DNA from: Notospermus geniculatus
Lineage: Eukaryota; Nemertea; Pilidiophora; Heteronemertea; Lineidae
Reading direction: 5' to 3'
DNA: 64,000 nt
Assembly (NCBI GenBank): GCA_002633025.1
Contig: NMRB01000440.1
Location: forward strand, 100,495-164,494
A program made the translations under genes and the position numbers. How positions within the stretch are numbered: position 1 is the first letter of the stretch; each line of letters opens with the position of its first letter. Positions 20,278 to 28,714 of this stretch are shown here, one piece after another. The notes beneath the pieces are model-generated. The model made no database searches, was not told where the DNA came from, and was given only the letters and a program-made list of their open reading frames with translations.

Positions 20278-20985
20278 GTGATCGATTTATTCATTAGATA
20301 CGCTTGGGCTTTACCTTTAAAAACCAAGAGGGGTGAAGAGGTTAAAGATTTATTCAAAACTATTTTTAAAGAGTCAAAACCTGAGAAAATACAATTCGAC
20401 GATGGTAAAGAATTTTACAATAAACATTTAAAAGACCTTTTAGAGAAAAATGATATAGAATGGTTTTCCTCATTTTCGGATAAAAAAGCTGCAGTTGTCG
20501 AGCGTTTTAACCGTACTTTAAAAACCAGAATGTGGAAATACTTTACAGCAAAAGAGATAGACAAATGGTTGGATATTTTACCAGATTTAGTGAAAGGTTA
20601 TAACAACACATTTCACACATCAATCGGAATGAAACCAATACATGCAAGGAAAGAGGAAAACGAAGGCGCAGTATGGTTTAACCTTTATGGCGCTCACTTA
20701 ACACACGATTTCGGTTCGCCAAAGTTTAAAATTGGAGATGGTGTGAGAATTTCTAAGTATAAAACAATATTTGCTAAAGGTTACCTTCCTAATTTTACTG
20801 AAGAGGTGTTCAAGATTAAACAGATTATTTTCACTTATCCAATTGTTTATGAACTTGAAGATTACCAGAATGAACTAATTGACGGATATTTTTACGAGCA
20901 AGAATTAAGTTATGTTCCCAATCCAGAACAATTAGAATACAAAAATCATTCAGTCTTACAATTCCAACATTTGTTAAACCATTAG
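20278..20985 (+). pseudogene. Polinton integrase (rve family), N-terminally truncated
   Basis: A retroviral-type DDE integrase that would insert the element. The frame opens abruptly 17 bases inside the terminal repeat, at the start of the catalytic core, and lacks the N-terminal zinc-binding region. The catalytic residues are visible: Asp in VIDLFIRYAW, Asp41 in QFDDGKEF and Glu75 in AAVVERFNRT. The C-terminal part has the typical Polinton ending, KIGDGVRISKYKTIFAKGYL followed by an EEVFKIK strand and FYEQEL. In-frame sequence upstream soon meets a TAA, so no start codon is available except GTG. The last 20 codons overlap the tail of a gene on the opposite strand and look like a deletion junction. 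It could not act alone without its N-terminus. Confidence 0.88.
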
Positions 20986-21519
20986 AAGTCTTTGGTATGA
21001 ATTTCATGTATCTTGGGTAATCAGTTTGTTTTAGGATATCAAATACTTTCTTACTTCTTTCTTTATCTATAAATTCATAAAAGTAAGCAGGGGCATCTAT
21101 TTTTTTTTCTCTGTTCATCCCAATCTTTAGTAAACATATGTGGATATTTATCAGGATGACCGCCATAAGTAACAGTTACACCTTTCCAGAGAGTTAAATT
21201 TGGATCATAATCATATGGCCAAGGTTCATCAATGTAAAATTCTTGGTCATCACTAATTCCAAATTCTGCCTTTATAAAATTGTAATTTCTCATGTTCATG
21301 TAATTATCCATTACATTGTATGTTTTTTTTTGTTTTTTTATCGTCGGTTTCTTCATTGGTGCCCGGAACTTCTCCTGGAAGTGGGATTAATAGATATCTG
21401 AAAATTAGATTTATTTGATAGTATAAGTGAAATCTATAAACTGATTTGATTAATGGAATATTACTATTAAGTTCATTTAGAGAAATTCCACAACCTGTTG
21501 TTGCACACCAAACAGCCAT
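20946..21519 (-). pseudogene. Polinton capsid-like protein fragment, C-terminally truncated and frameshifted
   Basis: Three overlapping minus-strand frames, starting at ATG 21519 (MAVWCATTGCGISLNELNS), form one broken gene. The frame changes in a run of As near 21330 and again in a run near 21110. Recognisable blocks are SVYRFHLYYQINLIF, then DNYMNMRNYNFIKAEFGI, then KTSNGLTNVGIVRLND. I associate these blocks with a Polinton virion-type protein, possibly a capsid protein, from memory of the family; this is not verified. Homology stops at about 20946, where it runs into the integrase C-terminus of the opposite strand, so the 3' end appears deleted. Confidence 0.5.
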
Positions 21520-21863
21520 GTTAAATTGATTCTGATAAAAAGTGAGTGGTTTTTTTTGAAACGTGCAACATCTTCTTTGTTTGTAAAATTAATGCTTTTT
21601 GGAATAATTTTTGGTAAATTAACCATAAAATATTCTGTTTCTGTGACATAAACTTTAAAATTTAAAATATCTATTGGTTTTGTGGGGGTTTCCTCGGATT
21701 TTGCGGGTTTATTGTTTTGTTTCAGCTCTTCCTTTGTTGGTTTCTTATCCATCCACGATTTCTCATGTTCGGGTGGTTTGTAATCTTTTTTACTCAGCTG
21801 ATCAACTGGTGTATAGAAAGGTGTATAATGCCTACTTTGTTGAAGATGAAATTTGTTGAACAT
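21477..21863 (-). CDS. Unrecognised Polinton ORF, 128 codons
   Basis: It starts at ATG 21863, 17 bases after the stop of the preceding capsid-like gene, which supports it as a real gene. The N-terminal part is Lys/Pro/Glu-rich and probably disordered (for example DYKPPEHEKSWMDKKPTKEE). It is followed by a segment that looks folded, PIDILNFKVYVTETEYFMVN. The last 20 codons overlap in another frame the start of the next ORF (21519), and a run of As near 21550 suggests a frameshift, so its true C-terminus may differ. Function unknown. Confidence 0.5.
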   Translation of the reverse strand: MFNKFHLQQSRHYTPFYTPVDQLSKKDYKPPEHEKSWMDKKPTKEELKQNNKPAKSEETPTKPIDILNFKVYVTETEYFMVNLPKIIPKSINFTNKEDVARFKKNHSLFIRINLTWLFGVQQQVVEFL

Positions 21864-21880
21864 TTATATAGATGATAAAT

Positions 21881-22900
21881 CTAGTTGATTAGGTTCCACG
21901 ATTCAAGAGTAAAATGGATTAATACCGAGGTTCCTCTAAAATTTACTACTTTTCCATTTTCATCTGTTATCTGAAATTTCAAATGATTAGTTGCTTTATC
22001 TACTATTCTTGTGCAACTGTTTGGCTCATATCTCTGAAGTTTAATCTGATCACCATCATCAACTAGTATAGAACATAAAATATCTGAATGTTTTCCGTTA
22101 TAAAAAGTATGTTCCTGATTAACTAGGTTACATCTGAGGAAGATATCTGTAACGTAGAATGGTAATGGTTTAGTAGAATAGTATTTTCCTTTCTTAGTGA
22201 ATACTTCTTCTTTAAATCCAAACCATTTGTTGATTACTTCTACTACATGTTCTGTTACTTGATTGTAGTAGGTTACTCTCATTCTACGTTGAAAAACACG
22301 ACCTTCTTCATCCACAGCAAGAATATCTGTTGTATTTTTCTCAACTACCTCATCTTCCTGACTTAATTTAATTAAAACCTCAAGTTTAAAAATCTTATTT
22401 TCTGTTAATTCAATTATAATGTAGTTGTTATTATCGCAGTGAAATTTGACATGATTTACTTCAACCTTTTTGATAAACCGCTCCCATGTAATACAAAATT
22501 CTCTCAAACTGAAATGTCGATGAAATGGAAATTGGGTGGGAAAAACATCAGAAGGCGAATCTTGATAAGACGAGTCTATCGTTTTATATAAATTTTCCAA
22601 CCGTGCAATGCAATCACGAATATTTTCTTTCTTATCTCTCCCTCTGTGATGTTGAAATGATATTCTACAAGCTTCTTCAGCGTTTATAATTTCTTCTGTT
22701 TTTTTACTAAATTTAGTAATTGTTAAAAAATGAAAAACTTTTACACTTTCTGGGAGAAAATGTTCGGTCCACCAAGAGTTGTAAAATGTTATATTTTTTA
22801 AGGTAATAGATTTAATGAAATGGTAATGCTCCAAATAAATTTCAAATGTAGCTTCTTCGCATTCTGGTTGATCTATGAAAAAGTCGAGTTGATTAGACAT
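21881..22900 (-). CDS. Capsid-like protein, intact paralogue B, 339 aa
   Basis: An intact frame starting one base after the stop of its paralogue (TAA then ATG). The N-terminal half begins with FFIDQPECEEATFEIYLEHY and a KNITFYNSWWTEHFLP block. The C-terminal half carries STKPLPFYVTDIFLRCNLVN, a LVDDGDQIKLQRYEPN strand and ends near ITDENGKVVNFRG...HFTLES. That C-terminal block also ends the gene at 25761-25009, so all three share a domain. Its position and the ITDENG(x)nHF ending resemble minor capsid (penton-like, jelly-roll) proteins of Polintons. This is my inference from pattern only. No signal peptide or membrane helix is seen. Confidence 0.6.
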   Translation of the reverse strand: MSNQLDFFIDQPECEEATFEIYLEHYHFIKSITLKNITFYNSWWTEHFLPESVKVFHFLTITKFSKKTEEIINAEEACRISFQHHRGRDKKENIRDCIARLENLYKTIDSSYQDSPSDVFPTQFPFHRHFSLREFCITWERFIKKVEVNHVKFHCDNNNYIIIELTENKIFKLEVLIKLSQEDEVVEKNTTDILAVDEEGRVFQRRMRVTYYNQVTEHVVEVINKWFGFKEEVFTKKGKYYSTKPLPFYVTDIFLRCNLVNQEHTFYNGKHSDILCSILVDDGDQIKLQRYEPNSCTRIVDKATNHLKFQITDENGKVVNFRGTSVLIHFTLESWNLIN

Positions 22901-23946
22901 TTAGGTAGTAGAACTTTCCTCCTGAATAACAATGGGATCTGTTTCAAGTATTTCATAGGTTTCAAGAGTAAAATGAAACATTAATTTACACCCTCTAAAA
23001 TTTACTACTTTTCCATTTTTGTCAGTTATCTGAAATGTTAGATGATTTGTTGCTTTGTCTACTCTACGTGTGTAGTCGGCAGCAGTGGGAACAAATCTTT
23101 GAAGTTTAATCTGCTCACCGTCTTTAACTGGTATAGAACATAAAATATTCGAGTTCTTAGACTGCTGATGCAGTGTATGAAGAGTATTTTGATGTAAATC
23201 ACACCTTAGAAAGAGATTGGTGACGTAAAACGGTAATGGTCTAGTTGAATAATATTTTCCTTTTTTATCGAATTTTTCCTGTTTAAATCCTAACCATTTA
23301 TTAACTATTTTTATCAGATATTCTTTTACTCGATTATCGCGGCTATTTTTTGTTTCTATTCCCTCTTCGTCAGTGTCAGTGTCAGTTATATCTGCCGGTC
23401 TGGTTGTAAACAAATTATTCAGTTTAAACTCCTTATTATCTGTTAACTCAATGATAATGTAGTTATTATTATCACAATGAATTTAACATGTTTTATATCA
23501 TGGGTTTCTATCAAGAACTGCCAATTGCGGCAGAACTCTCTTAAACTAAAATGCCGGTTAAGTGGAAATTTTTTATCAAAAAAGTTTTTTACCACGAATT
23601 TATCATAGTTATATTTTAGTTTCAAATTATCAATGCATAAATCACTTTCTCGTTGAAACCTTTCAGCGTATTCTTCAAGGCTTTCGTTCGGATATCTTGG
23701 GACACTCAAATTTTTATCACATACTTCTTCAGCATTTAGAATTTCACTTTTTTCATACCCACGAACAGTGATTAAAAAATGAAAAACTTTTACACCTTCT
23801 GGGAGAAAATCAACTGTCCACCAAGAATTATAAAATGAAATATTTTTTAAAGTAATAGATTTTATTAGGTGATAATGCTCCAAATAAATTTCAAATGTGG
23901 CTTCTTCACATTCTGGTTGATCGATAAAATAGTCTATATCTGGCAT
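22901..23946 (-). pseudogene. Capsid-like protein, frameshifted paralogue A
   Basis: A tandem copy of the gene at 22900-21881, lying directly upstream. The first part (23946-23443) starts at ATG with the same IDQPECEEATFEIYLEHYH block. The frame is lost near 23470, in an A/T-rich stretch, and homology continues in another frame to the stop at 22901. The two copies differ most in the middle (residues about 60-110 and the region after the break) and least at the two ends, so the duplication is not very recent. The insert in the middle is rich in Asp/Glu/Thr. The product would have been about 340 residues. Confidence 0.65.
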
Positions 23947-24027
23947 TTAATTAAGAGTAAATTGGTGGAGCTGATGGGAGCAACGATAGTGGCTGTGTGG
24001 TATAATAGTAGTAATTATAGATATGGT

Positions 24028-24695
24028 TTACTGTTGTTTCAACTTTTCTATCATCTCTGATTGGGCTAGTTTCCTTCCTTCTTCTAAAAAAGTCTTTTTA
24101 AGTGCTTCCATATCAACGTGGTAGCGGTAGTTTCTTTTTGTTTTTTTCTTATAGCATTTTTCAGGGTAATATATTTTTCTTTTTCACTGGTAATTAGTGA
24201 GAATTCTTCTTGGGTTATATGAGAATCTGATAAAGCTCTACTAATTAAGTTATTAACGTGTTTAATTTCGAGATAGCTAACATTCCTATTTTTCATGTTT
24301 TTCAATTTTACTTTGAAATCTTTTAGCAAAAAAATTTAAAGTTGAAGAAATAAGTGCGCCTCCAATTGTTACGGCTCCTAATGCTAATCCAACTGGGGTT
24401 GCAATTATACCTGCTAAAGCGGTTACACCAACCGAGCCGGCAGCAACACTTGTAAAATTTAAGAAATGATTAGTATAAGAGAAACCGTTAAATGCTTTCA
24501 TGTATTTGGAATGAATTGCTCTTCTAAATTCTATTTCACTCTCAAAGAATTTTTTTTATTTCTGAGATATGTTGTAATCTAAACTGGGTGGGATCTGGAA
24601 CCTCCGGTTGAGGGTTGTTATGATAAGGTGGTGGTATAAACGGTTGTAAATCTGGGTACATTCTTTTATCTTCGTGCACTCTGTGTTCCTCCATT
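24028..24695 (-). pseudogene. Polinton hydrophobic/coiled protein gene with three frameshifts
   Basis: It starts at ATG 24695 with a Pro-rich N-terminus (PFIPPPYHNNPQPEVPDP). The frame changes in a run of eight As at 24545-24552 and then carries a long Gly/Ala hydrophobic segment (SVGVTALAGIIATPVGLALG), likely a membrane-active or transmembrane region. A second shift near 24290 leads to a charged helical part with LISRALSDSHITQEEFSLI and EKYITLKNAIRKK. A third near 24130 leads to an ending before TAA 24028. In other Polintons I recall a protein with the same order (Pro-rich, hydrophobic, then an ISDEEF-type helix). Its role there is unknown; membrane disruption or virion structure is possible. 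Confidence 0.6.
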
Positions 24696-24698
24696 TAA

Positions 24699-24977
24699 TT
24701 AGTAAGAAATAGTTGAGTCTGGGAGACCTGCTGGTGGACGTGGTTTAGGTTTAGGCGGTTGCGGTTTAGGAATAGGTTTAGGATTTTCGGGTTTAGGAAT
24801 AAGTTTAGGATTTTCAGGGATAGCCCAATCACCATCAATTAATACAGGTTTAGGCACAGCGATCGCTGTATCGGGTTCTGGTTTTATATCCGATTCTCGT
24901 TCAATTTCACGGTTTGATTCCTCTAACATTTTTTGCCAGTTTTTCGGTCTTTTAGAATAACCCCAATATCTACTCAT
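24699..24977 (-). CDS. Proline-rich small protein, 92 aa
   Basis: It starts at ATG 24977 (MSRYWGYSKRPKNWQKMLEE) and ends three bases before the next ATG at 24695. The C-terminal half is a PKP/PEN repeat (for example NPKPIPKPQPPKPKPRPPAG), probably an extended, disordered tail. The tight spacing and absence of breaks support a real gene of the element. Function unknown. Confidence 0.5.
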   Translation of the reverse strand: MSRYWGYSKRPKNWQKMLEESNREIERESDIKPEPDTAIAVPKPVLIDGDWAIPENPKLIPKPENPKPIPKPQPPKPKPRPPAGLPDSTISY

Positions 24978-25008
24978 TTATAGGAACGAAATTCCCCAGC
25001 TACGCTGA

Positions 25009-25761
25009 TCTTATAACTAATTCGTACTGAATTTCCACTTCATTAAATTTTATTTTTCTATTATTTTCATCTGTAATTCAAATTCTTAATTTGTTAAATC
25101 TTTCCACGCAAGGTCTTCCCATCATGTCAGTCGTGTTGTACTGGATTATCTCTCCAAAATCACATTTCTTAACTGGTAACCTAATGAATACGTCACTTCT
25201 CTCACCATTAAGGAGCATATGTTCTGAATTTATTATATCACAATGAATTAGAAAATAATCAAAAGGTCTAAAATTGACTGGAGCATCGCCTGTTATTATC
25301 CCTTTTGTTCTATCTTTTACAATTGGTCCCTTGTATCTATTATAGAGACCTAATAATTTTTTTGTATTTTCTTCTACAAGGAGACTGTAATCAGCAACGG
25401 TTTTTCCTCTAGCTAATGTAAATAAAATTTCTATCTTAGCATCATGGGGACGTAATTCAAAATTTATAAAATTCCTACCTAACCCTTTGTTATGAAGTTG
25501 ATTTTTAAATTCCTTGGTAAATATTGCTAAATCATAAAACCCATCCGGTATGTTAAGATGTTTTCCTCGTTGGTCTATATAAATGACAAATGTATTATTT
25601 TTTAAATCATCTGAAATATTGTAAAAAGTACAGGGTATTCCTGCGTAAATAATTCTGATATTTTCTACATTTTCTACTTCCTCATCTAGTTGGACTGTCA
25701 GATCATTTGCCTCTTGATCGGGATAATCCTTTGAGTTTATCATTAACATTTTTTCCTTCAT
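25009..25761 (-). pseudogene. Capsid-like (penton-type) protein with an internal stop
   Basis: It begins at ATG 25761, directly after the TAA of the membrane-protein gene. The first part (MKEKMLMINSKDYPDQEAND) has beta-strand-like character with a conserved-looking IRIIYAGIPCTFYNIS. The region PVNFRPFDYFLIHCDIINSE aligns with PLPFYVTDIFLRCNLVNQE of paralogue B. An in-frame TGA at 25078-25080 falls just before an ITDENNRKIKFNEVEIQYEL block that matches the common C-terminal ending, so the last 23 or so codons are cut off. It is the third member of the capsid-like group in the element. Minor capsid role is inferred. Confidence 0.6.
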
Positions 25762-26187
25762 TTACTCCATAGAAAATGCGGTAGATTTTTCACCTTCGGG
25801 TTGCTCAATTTTTACTGGTTCTTTAGGTGTCTCTTTAGGTTTACAAACTTTGTACTTTCCCCACCTACACCAGACTATTACACCGCCAATAACTAAAACT
25901 GTTGGTAAAACTAACCATGAAAAATTATTTTCCGATGGATTTTCGGAGGGGATTTGTTCTGGTTCTGGTTCGGGTTGCGATTCAGGCTCAGGCTTATTAT
26001 TTAGTAAATTCTGTTTTCTCTTTTTTAATTCTTGAGATCGTCTTCCTAATTCTTTACTCCACGCTATCTGCTTTGCTGATCTAGGTTTTTTCGGTGGGGA
26101 AGTAGTAACAGTCGGGGGATCATTTTTAGGAGGTAAAATTTCTTCTTTTATTTCAACATCGCTTCGCGGTTCAACGTCCTCACTCAT
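25762..26187 (-). CDS. Single-pass membrane protein, 141 aa
   Basis: An intact frame. Residues 1-40 are acidic and Pro-rich. Residues about 41-64 form a basic stretch (AKQIAWSKELGRRSQELKKR) that I recall from Polinton/adintovirus-type proteins. A PEPESQPEPEPE linker follows, then a hydrophobic helix near residues 92-108 (WLVLPTVLVIGGVIVWCRW) and a charged tail. It therefore looks like a transmembrane protein with a long basic domain. It overlaps the small ORF upstream by 8 bases and abuts the next gene with no gap. Function unknown; a virion or membrane-anchoring role is possible. Confidence 0.55.
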   Translation of the reverse strand: MSEDVEPRSDVEIKEEILPPKNDPPTVTTSPPKKPRSAKQIAWSKELGRRSQELKKRKQNLLNNKPEPESQPEPEPEQIPSENPSENNFSWLVLPTVLVIGGVIVWCRWGKYKVCKPKETPKEPVKIEQPEGEKSTAFSME

Positions 26188-26341
26188 TTATTGAGGTGAT
26201 TTTTCTATCTATCTGTTCAACTGAAGCTTTTTTCAGTCTTTCTGGAATAGTTGGAGCCTTGGGCGCTTCGCTGGGCTCAGTATAGCTAATATTTCCAACA
26301 GTTATCAAACTCGTTGAAGCGATTGCCATTAAAGCTCCCAT
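26180..26341 (-). CDS. Small ORF, 53 aa, with hydrophobic N-terminus
   Basis: It starts at ATG 26341, 16 bases after the stop of the Gln/Asn-rich gene, and its TGA overlaps the ATG of the next gene by 8 bases. The first 20 residues are hydrophobic (MGALMAIASTSLITVGN), like a signal anchor, followed by a charged tail with PKAPTIPERLKKASVEQ. The spacing supports a real gene, but no family is recognised. Confidence 0.45.
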   Translation of the reverse strand: MGALMAIASTSLITVGNISYTEPSEAPKAPTIPERLKKASVEQIDRKITSINE

Positions 26342-26356
26342 TTTTAAAGTTAACCA

Positions 26357-26965
26357 TCAAGCCCACTTATCTACTTCAGTTCTTAAAATATAGTCGGTGC
26401 TTAAATGTTCGTATAGTTTTTCTTCGTTTTCTATAGGTAAAAACCAACTAGCTAGTTTAGAATAGGATTTTAAAATGGTTTTACTAAAAGTGTCGTTAAC
26501 TCTAGTAGATAGTGTACTTGTGTAAATCCTGTGATATTTTATTAAGTCGCGTTCACACATGTTGTCTAGGTCGTTGAAAGTTAATTGTTTTCCAATGAAC
26601 TCTTTTGTCTTTCCTGTTGCAACTAAAATTTCTAAATCTCCTTTAGCTTGTTTTCCTTGCTCAGACAAGATTTGACTAGAATTTTGACTGGGATTAACTG
26701 TTCTTTGATTGGTGTTAAAATTTTGTGTATTTTTAGTTGGAACAAAATTAACAGGATTTTGACTAAAATTTTGACTAAAATTAACTGGTAGTTGATTGGT
26801 GTTAAAATTTTGTTGGTTTTTTGTTGGAGCTTGTTGGTTTTTAGTTACCCCTTGTTGACCACTAGTAGTTGAGTTAGTTAGCCCTTGTTGGAAACTAGTT
26901 TGTAACACGTTAAAATCTTTCATTACGTTGTCTATTAATTGTGTTTCAATTGTTGAAATACTCAT
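26357..26965 (-). CDS. Gln/Asn-rich protein, 202 aa
   Basis: Its ATG overlaps the stop of the ATPase gene (ATGA). Residues about 30-105 are a low-complexity region of repeated NQQ, FNTNQ and NFSQN motifs. The C-terminal 90 residues look folded (TGKTKEFIGKQLTFNDLDNM, then a helical part ending in EVDKWA). The tight overlap supports co-expression with the ATPase. No family recognised. Confidence 0.5.
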   Translation of the reverse strand: MSISTIETQLIDNVMKDFNVLQTSFQQGLTNSTTSGQQGVTKNQQAPTKNQQNFNTNQLPVNFSQNFSQNPVNFVPTKNTQNFNTNQRTVNPSQNSSQILSEQGKQAKGDLEILVATGKTKEFIGKQLTFNDLDNMCERDLIKYHRIYTSTLSTRVNDTFSKTILKSYSKLASWFLPIENEEKLYEHLSTDYILRTEVDKWA

Positions 26966-27575
26966 TCAATTAGTAAGAAATCGTGAGGAAATTGCAATCT
27001 CATAACTAATTTTGCTGACTTATTATCTTTTAACTCTTTTATCACTTCGTTTCGGATTTCCTTGGGGATAATAGCGTTTTCTTCTAACGCCTGTTTCATA
27101 GCTTTTTCATCTTTGTTGAAAAATAGGACTAATAATCTGATATTTTCTCTAAAATCTTTCACAATCGAATTATATTTTTGTATCAACACCCAGCAGGTTA
27201 TTCCGTAATGGCGACCACTGAAGGCGAGGTCGCAGAGCTCTGTCGCTTTCTTCTTACTATCTTGTAAATTAGCACAGTCGTCGATGATGAAAATGTGTTT
27301 GTACCTTTAAAGATTTGCATACAGAGCCATAGGAGTAAATTCAGATTTATTTTTACCAGTGATGGATTGAGAACGATGAAATTTTTGTCTTTGAAAATCC
27401 ATTTTCTATTATAGGTTTCATTATAATCAAAGGTAGGGCAAAATAAAACAATATTCTCGAAATGATCCCTATAAATTGTTTCTAACAAATCCAATGATTT
27501 ACCGCAATTGGTTACCCCGGAAATAATCGCATTATACGGTTCGAAAATGAAAAAATCCCTCAGTGTAGAGCTCAT
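26962..27575 (-). pseudogene. Polinton genome-packaging ATPase (FtsK/HerA-like), frameshifted
   Basis: The ATPase of this fold pumps DNA into virus capsids. The start is ATG 27575, and the Walker A motif is visible as ISGVTNCGKSLDLL near residue 20. The first frame continues to about 27360 and then loses homology. The Walker B (HIFIIDDCANL) lies in another frame near 27295-27265, and the following DLAFSGRHYGITCWVLIQ and the C-terminal part end at TGA 26962. So at least one frameshift lies near 27358, and a stop codon is also present in the shifted frame near 27308. The product would have been about 205 residues, usual for this family. A non-functional copy as assembled. Confidence 0.85.
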
Positions 27576-27589
27576 TTATAAAGAAAAAT

Positions 27590-27720
27590 TTAGTTCCACC
27601 TTCAGCCAAGAGATGGCAGCACTGTTGAAACTTTAGTTCCCACTTTTAGCACGAGATGGCGCTGCGATAGCCAAGTTAGTTCTTGTAGTAACCCAAAGAT
27701 GGCGCTGTGATAGCAAACTT
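27590..27720 (+). repeat. Degenerate tandem repeat, three units of about 43 bp
   Basis: Three successive copies around AGATGGCAGCACTG, AGATGGCGCTGCGATAG and AGATGGCGCTGTGATAG, in the leader between the ATPase start and the right-end integrase fragment. Possibly promoter-associated; no known motif. Confidence 0.6.
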
Positions 27721-27878
27721 TTAACTTTGAGATATGATTGTAGTTTTTTGTTTATAATAATTTTTTACAGCAGATTTGTGAAAAATAAAAAAATATAGTA
27801 AAATTGGCTGACTAACACTCATGGTAAAAAACATCACTTCGATAATCCAGGAAATACCGTTTAGGAGTTAAAGGGGGT

Positions 27879-28152
27879 TTAATTCGTAACATGTATATAG
27901 GTCAAACCATGGAATTTTTCACGAGTGATTTCATGCACTATATAAGGAAATCGAAACCTTAGATAGGTAAGAAAAATGATTTCGCGAAACCTTCTGGAGG
28001 GTTTTGCGGAAAAGAAAGATGGGGGAAATTTTGTCTCACAGAAGGAGAGAGTCCTACTTAATAAACTTTTTCCAAATTTGTGCGATATTCGTGTAAGCAA
28101 CTGGACTTTCAGGATTGAAATATAGGTTTCTGAGGTACTGTTCGGTTTCCAT
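27879..28152 (-). pseudogene. Polinton integrase N-terminal fragment at the right end
   Basis: The frame opens at ATG 28152, only 34 bases inside the right terminal repeat, with EQYLRNLYFNPESPVAYTNI followed by AQIWKKFIK and a stop. I recognise this as the usual beginning of Polinton integrases (a YLxxIYFDPxxPAS-type helix before the zinc-binding domain). Downstream, another frame has a basic segment (KPSRRFREIIFLTYLRFRF) that may be the eroded next part. The catalytic domain is absent here; it is found at the other end of the element (20278-20985), in the same orientation relative to the nearest terminal repeat. Confidence 0.5.
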
Positions 28153-28185
28153 TTATTTATTTTTCGAGATTTTGAACAGTTTTAT

Positions 28186-28357
28186 AGTATAAGGAAAGTG
28201 AGGGGATCTGGATGGAGGAGATTTTATTAGTTTGCAAGTTTAGGTAGGTATAAATTTTGAAAAAAAGCCTGGAAATAGGGATATTTTAGTGTATTTTAGC
28301 CTACTTTTTGCTGCTAATCTTCCTCCTCCATCCAGATCCCCTCACTTTCCTTATTCT
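28186..28357. repeat. Polinton right terminal inverted repeat (palindromic unit)
   Basis: Inverted copy of 20091-20261, differing by one base near the outer tip (AGAATAAGG) and one extra T in a T run. It has the same internal palindrome: inner 34 bases inverted relative to the outer 34. Confidence 0.92.
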
Positions 28358-28363
28358 GTAGTT
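28358..28363 (+). repeat. 6 bp target-site duplication, right copy
   Basis: GTAGTT, identical to 20085-20090, directly after the final CT of the element. Confidence 0.9.
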
Positions 28364-28714
28364 GGCCATGAAGCCCAGGTCCCTGTTAAGTCCGTTGTTT
28401 TTGCAGTTAAATCTGGCAATGAGTCTTTGTTCGCAGATCCTTCTTTCTCTGGTGTTTGGTAAATGTCCTTGTAATACCCTTATCCGCATGTCATTGCAAG
28501 AATGATCTGCTTGGTTGAAATGCTCTCCTACAGGGACAAACATGTTTTTGTTTTTGATACTTTGTCTATGACCGTTGATACGGTTTCTGAGTTTTTGGCT
28601 AGTTTGGTGTACAGGTACCGTATGGTAAAAACTATCTCTGGATCGAAACTTAGCGCTGTTGCTTGTACACTCTGGCCTGTAGGGGGCGCTTTGTGAAAAC
28701 CTTCTTTCGGCCAT
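28358..28714 (-). pseudogene. Penelope-like element GIY-YIG endonuclease C-terminus
   Basis: The frame reads RINGHRQSIKNKNMFVPVGE, then HFNQADHSCNDMRIRVLQG, a helix ARFNCKNNGLNRDLGFMANY. This order (RxxxHRxSI, PVxxHFN, HSxxDxxxxVL, GLNxDxGF) is that of the GIY-YIG endonuclease at the C-terminus of Penelope-like retroelements, which nicks DNA for reverse transcription. The reverse transcriptase part is not present; upstream (above 28690) another repeat begins. The Polinton is inserted at the end of this frame, in the ANY codons. Confidence 0.7.

Larger units (their letters stand above)
20091..28357. mobile_element. Polinton/Maverick-type element, rearranged and defective, 8,267 bp
   Basis: The element is bounded by GTAGTT duplications, begins AG, ends CT, and has terminal inverted repeats of about 171 bp; all are Polinton hallmarks. 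It carries a packaging-ATPase gene, capsid-like genes, a membrane protein and two integrase pieces. Genes from 27575 down to about 20946 are on the minus strand and packed with zero to eight base overlaps or gaps, as in a DNA virus. Protein-primed DNA polymerase B and the adenovirus-type cysteine protease are not visible. Full Polintons are usually 15-20 kb, so roughly half is missing. Many frames are broken in homopolymer runs. It is inserted in a Penelope-like element. Confidence 0.92.

Noticed and set aside
27590-28185. DNA polymerase B gene between the ATPase and the right terminal repeat
   Set aside because: The space is about 600 bp and holds only a tandem repeat and an integrase-like N-terminus.
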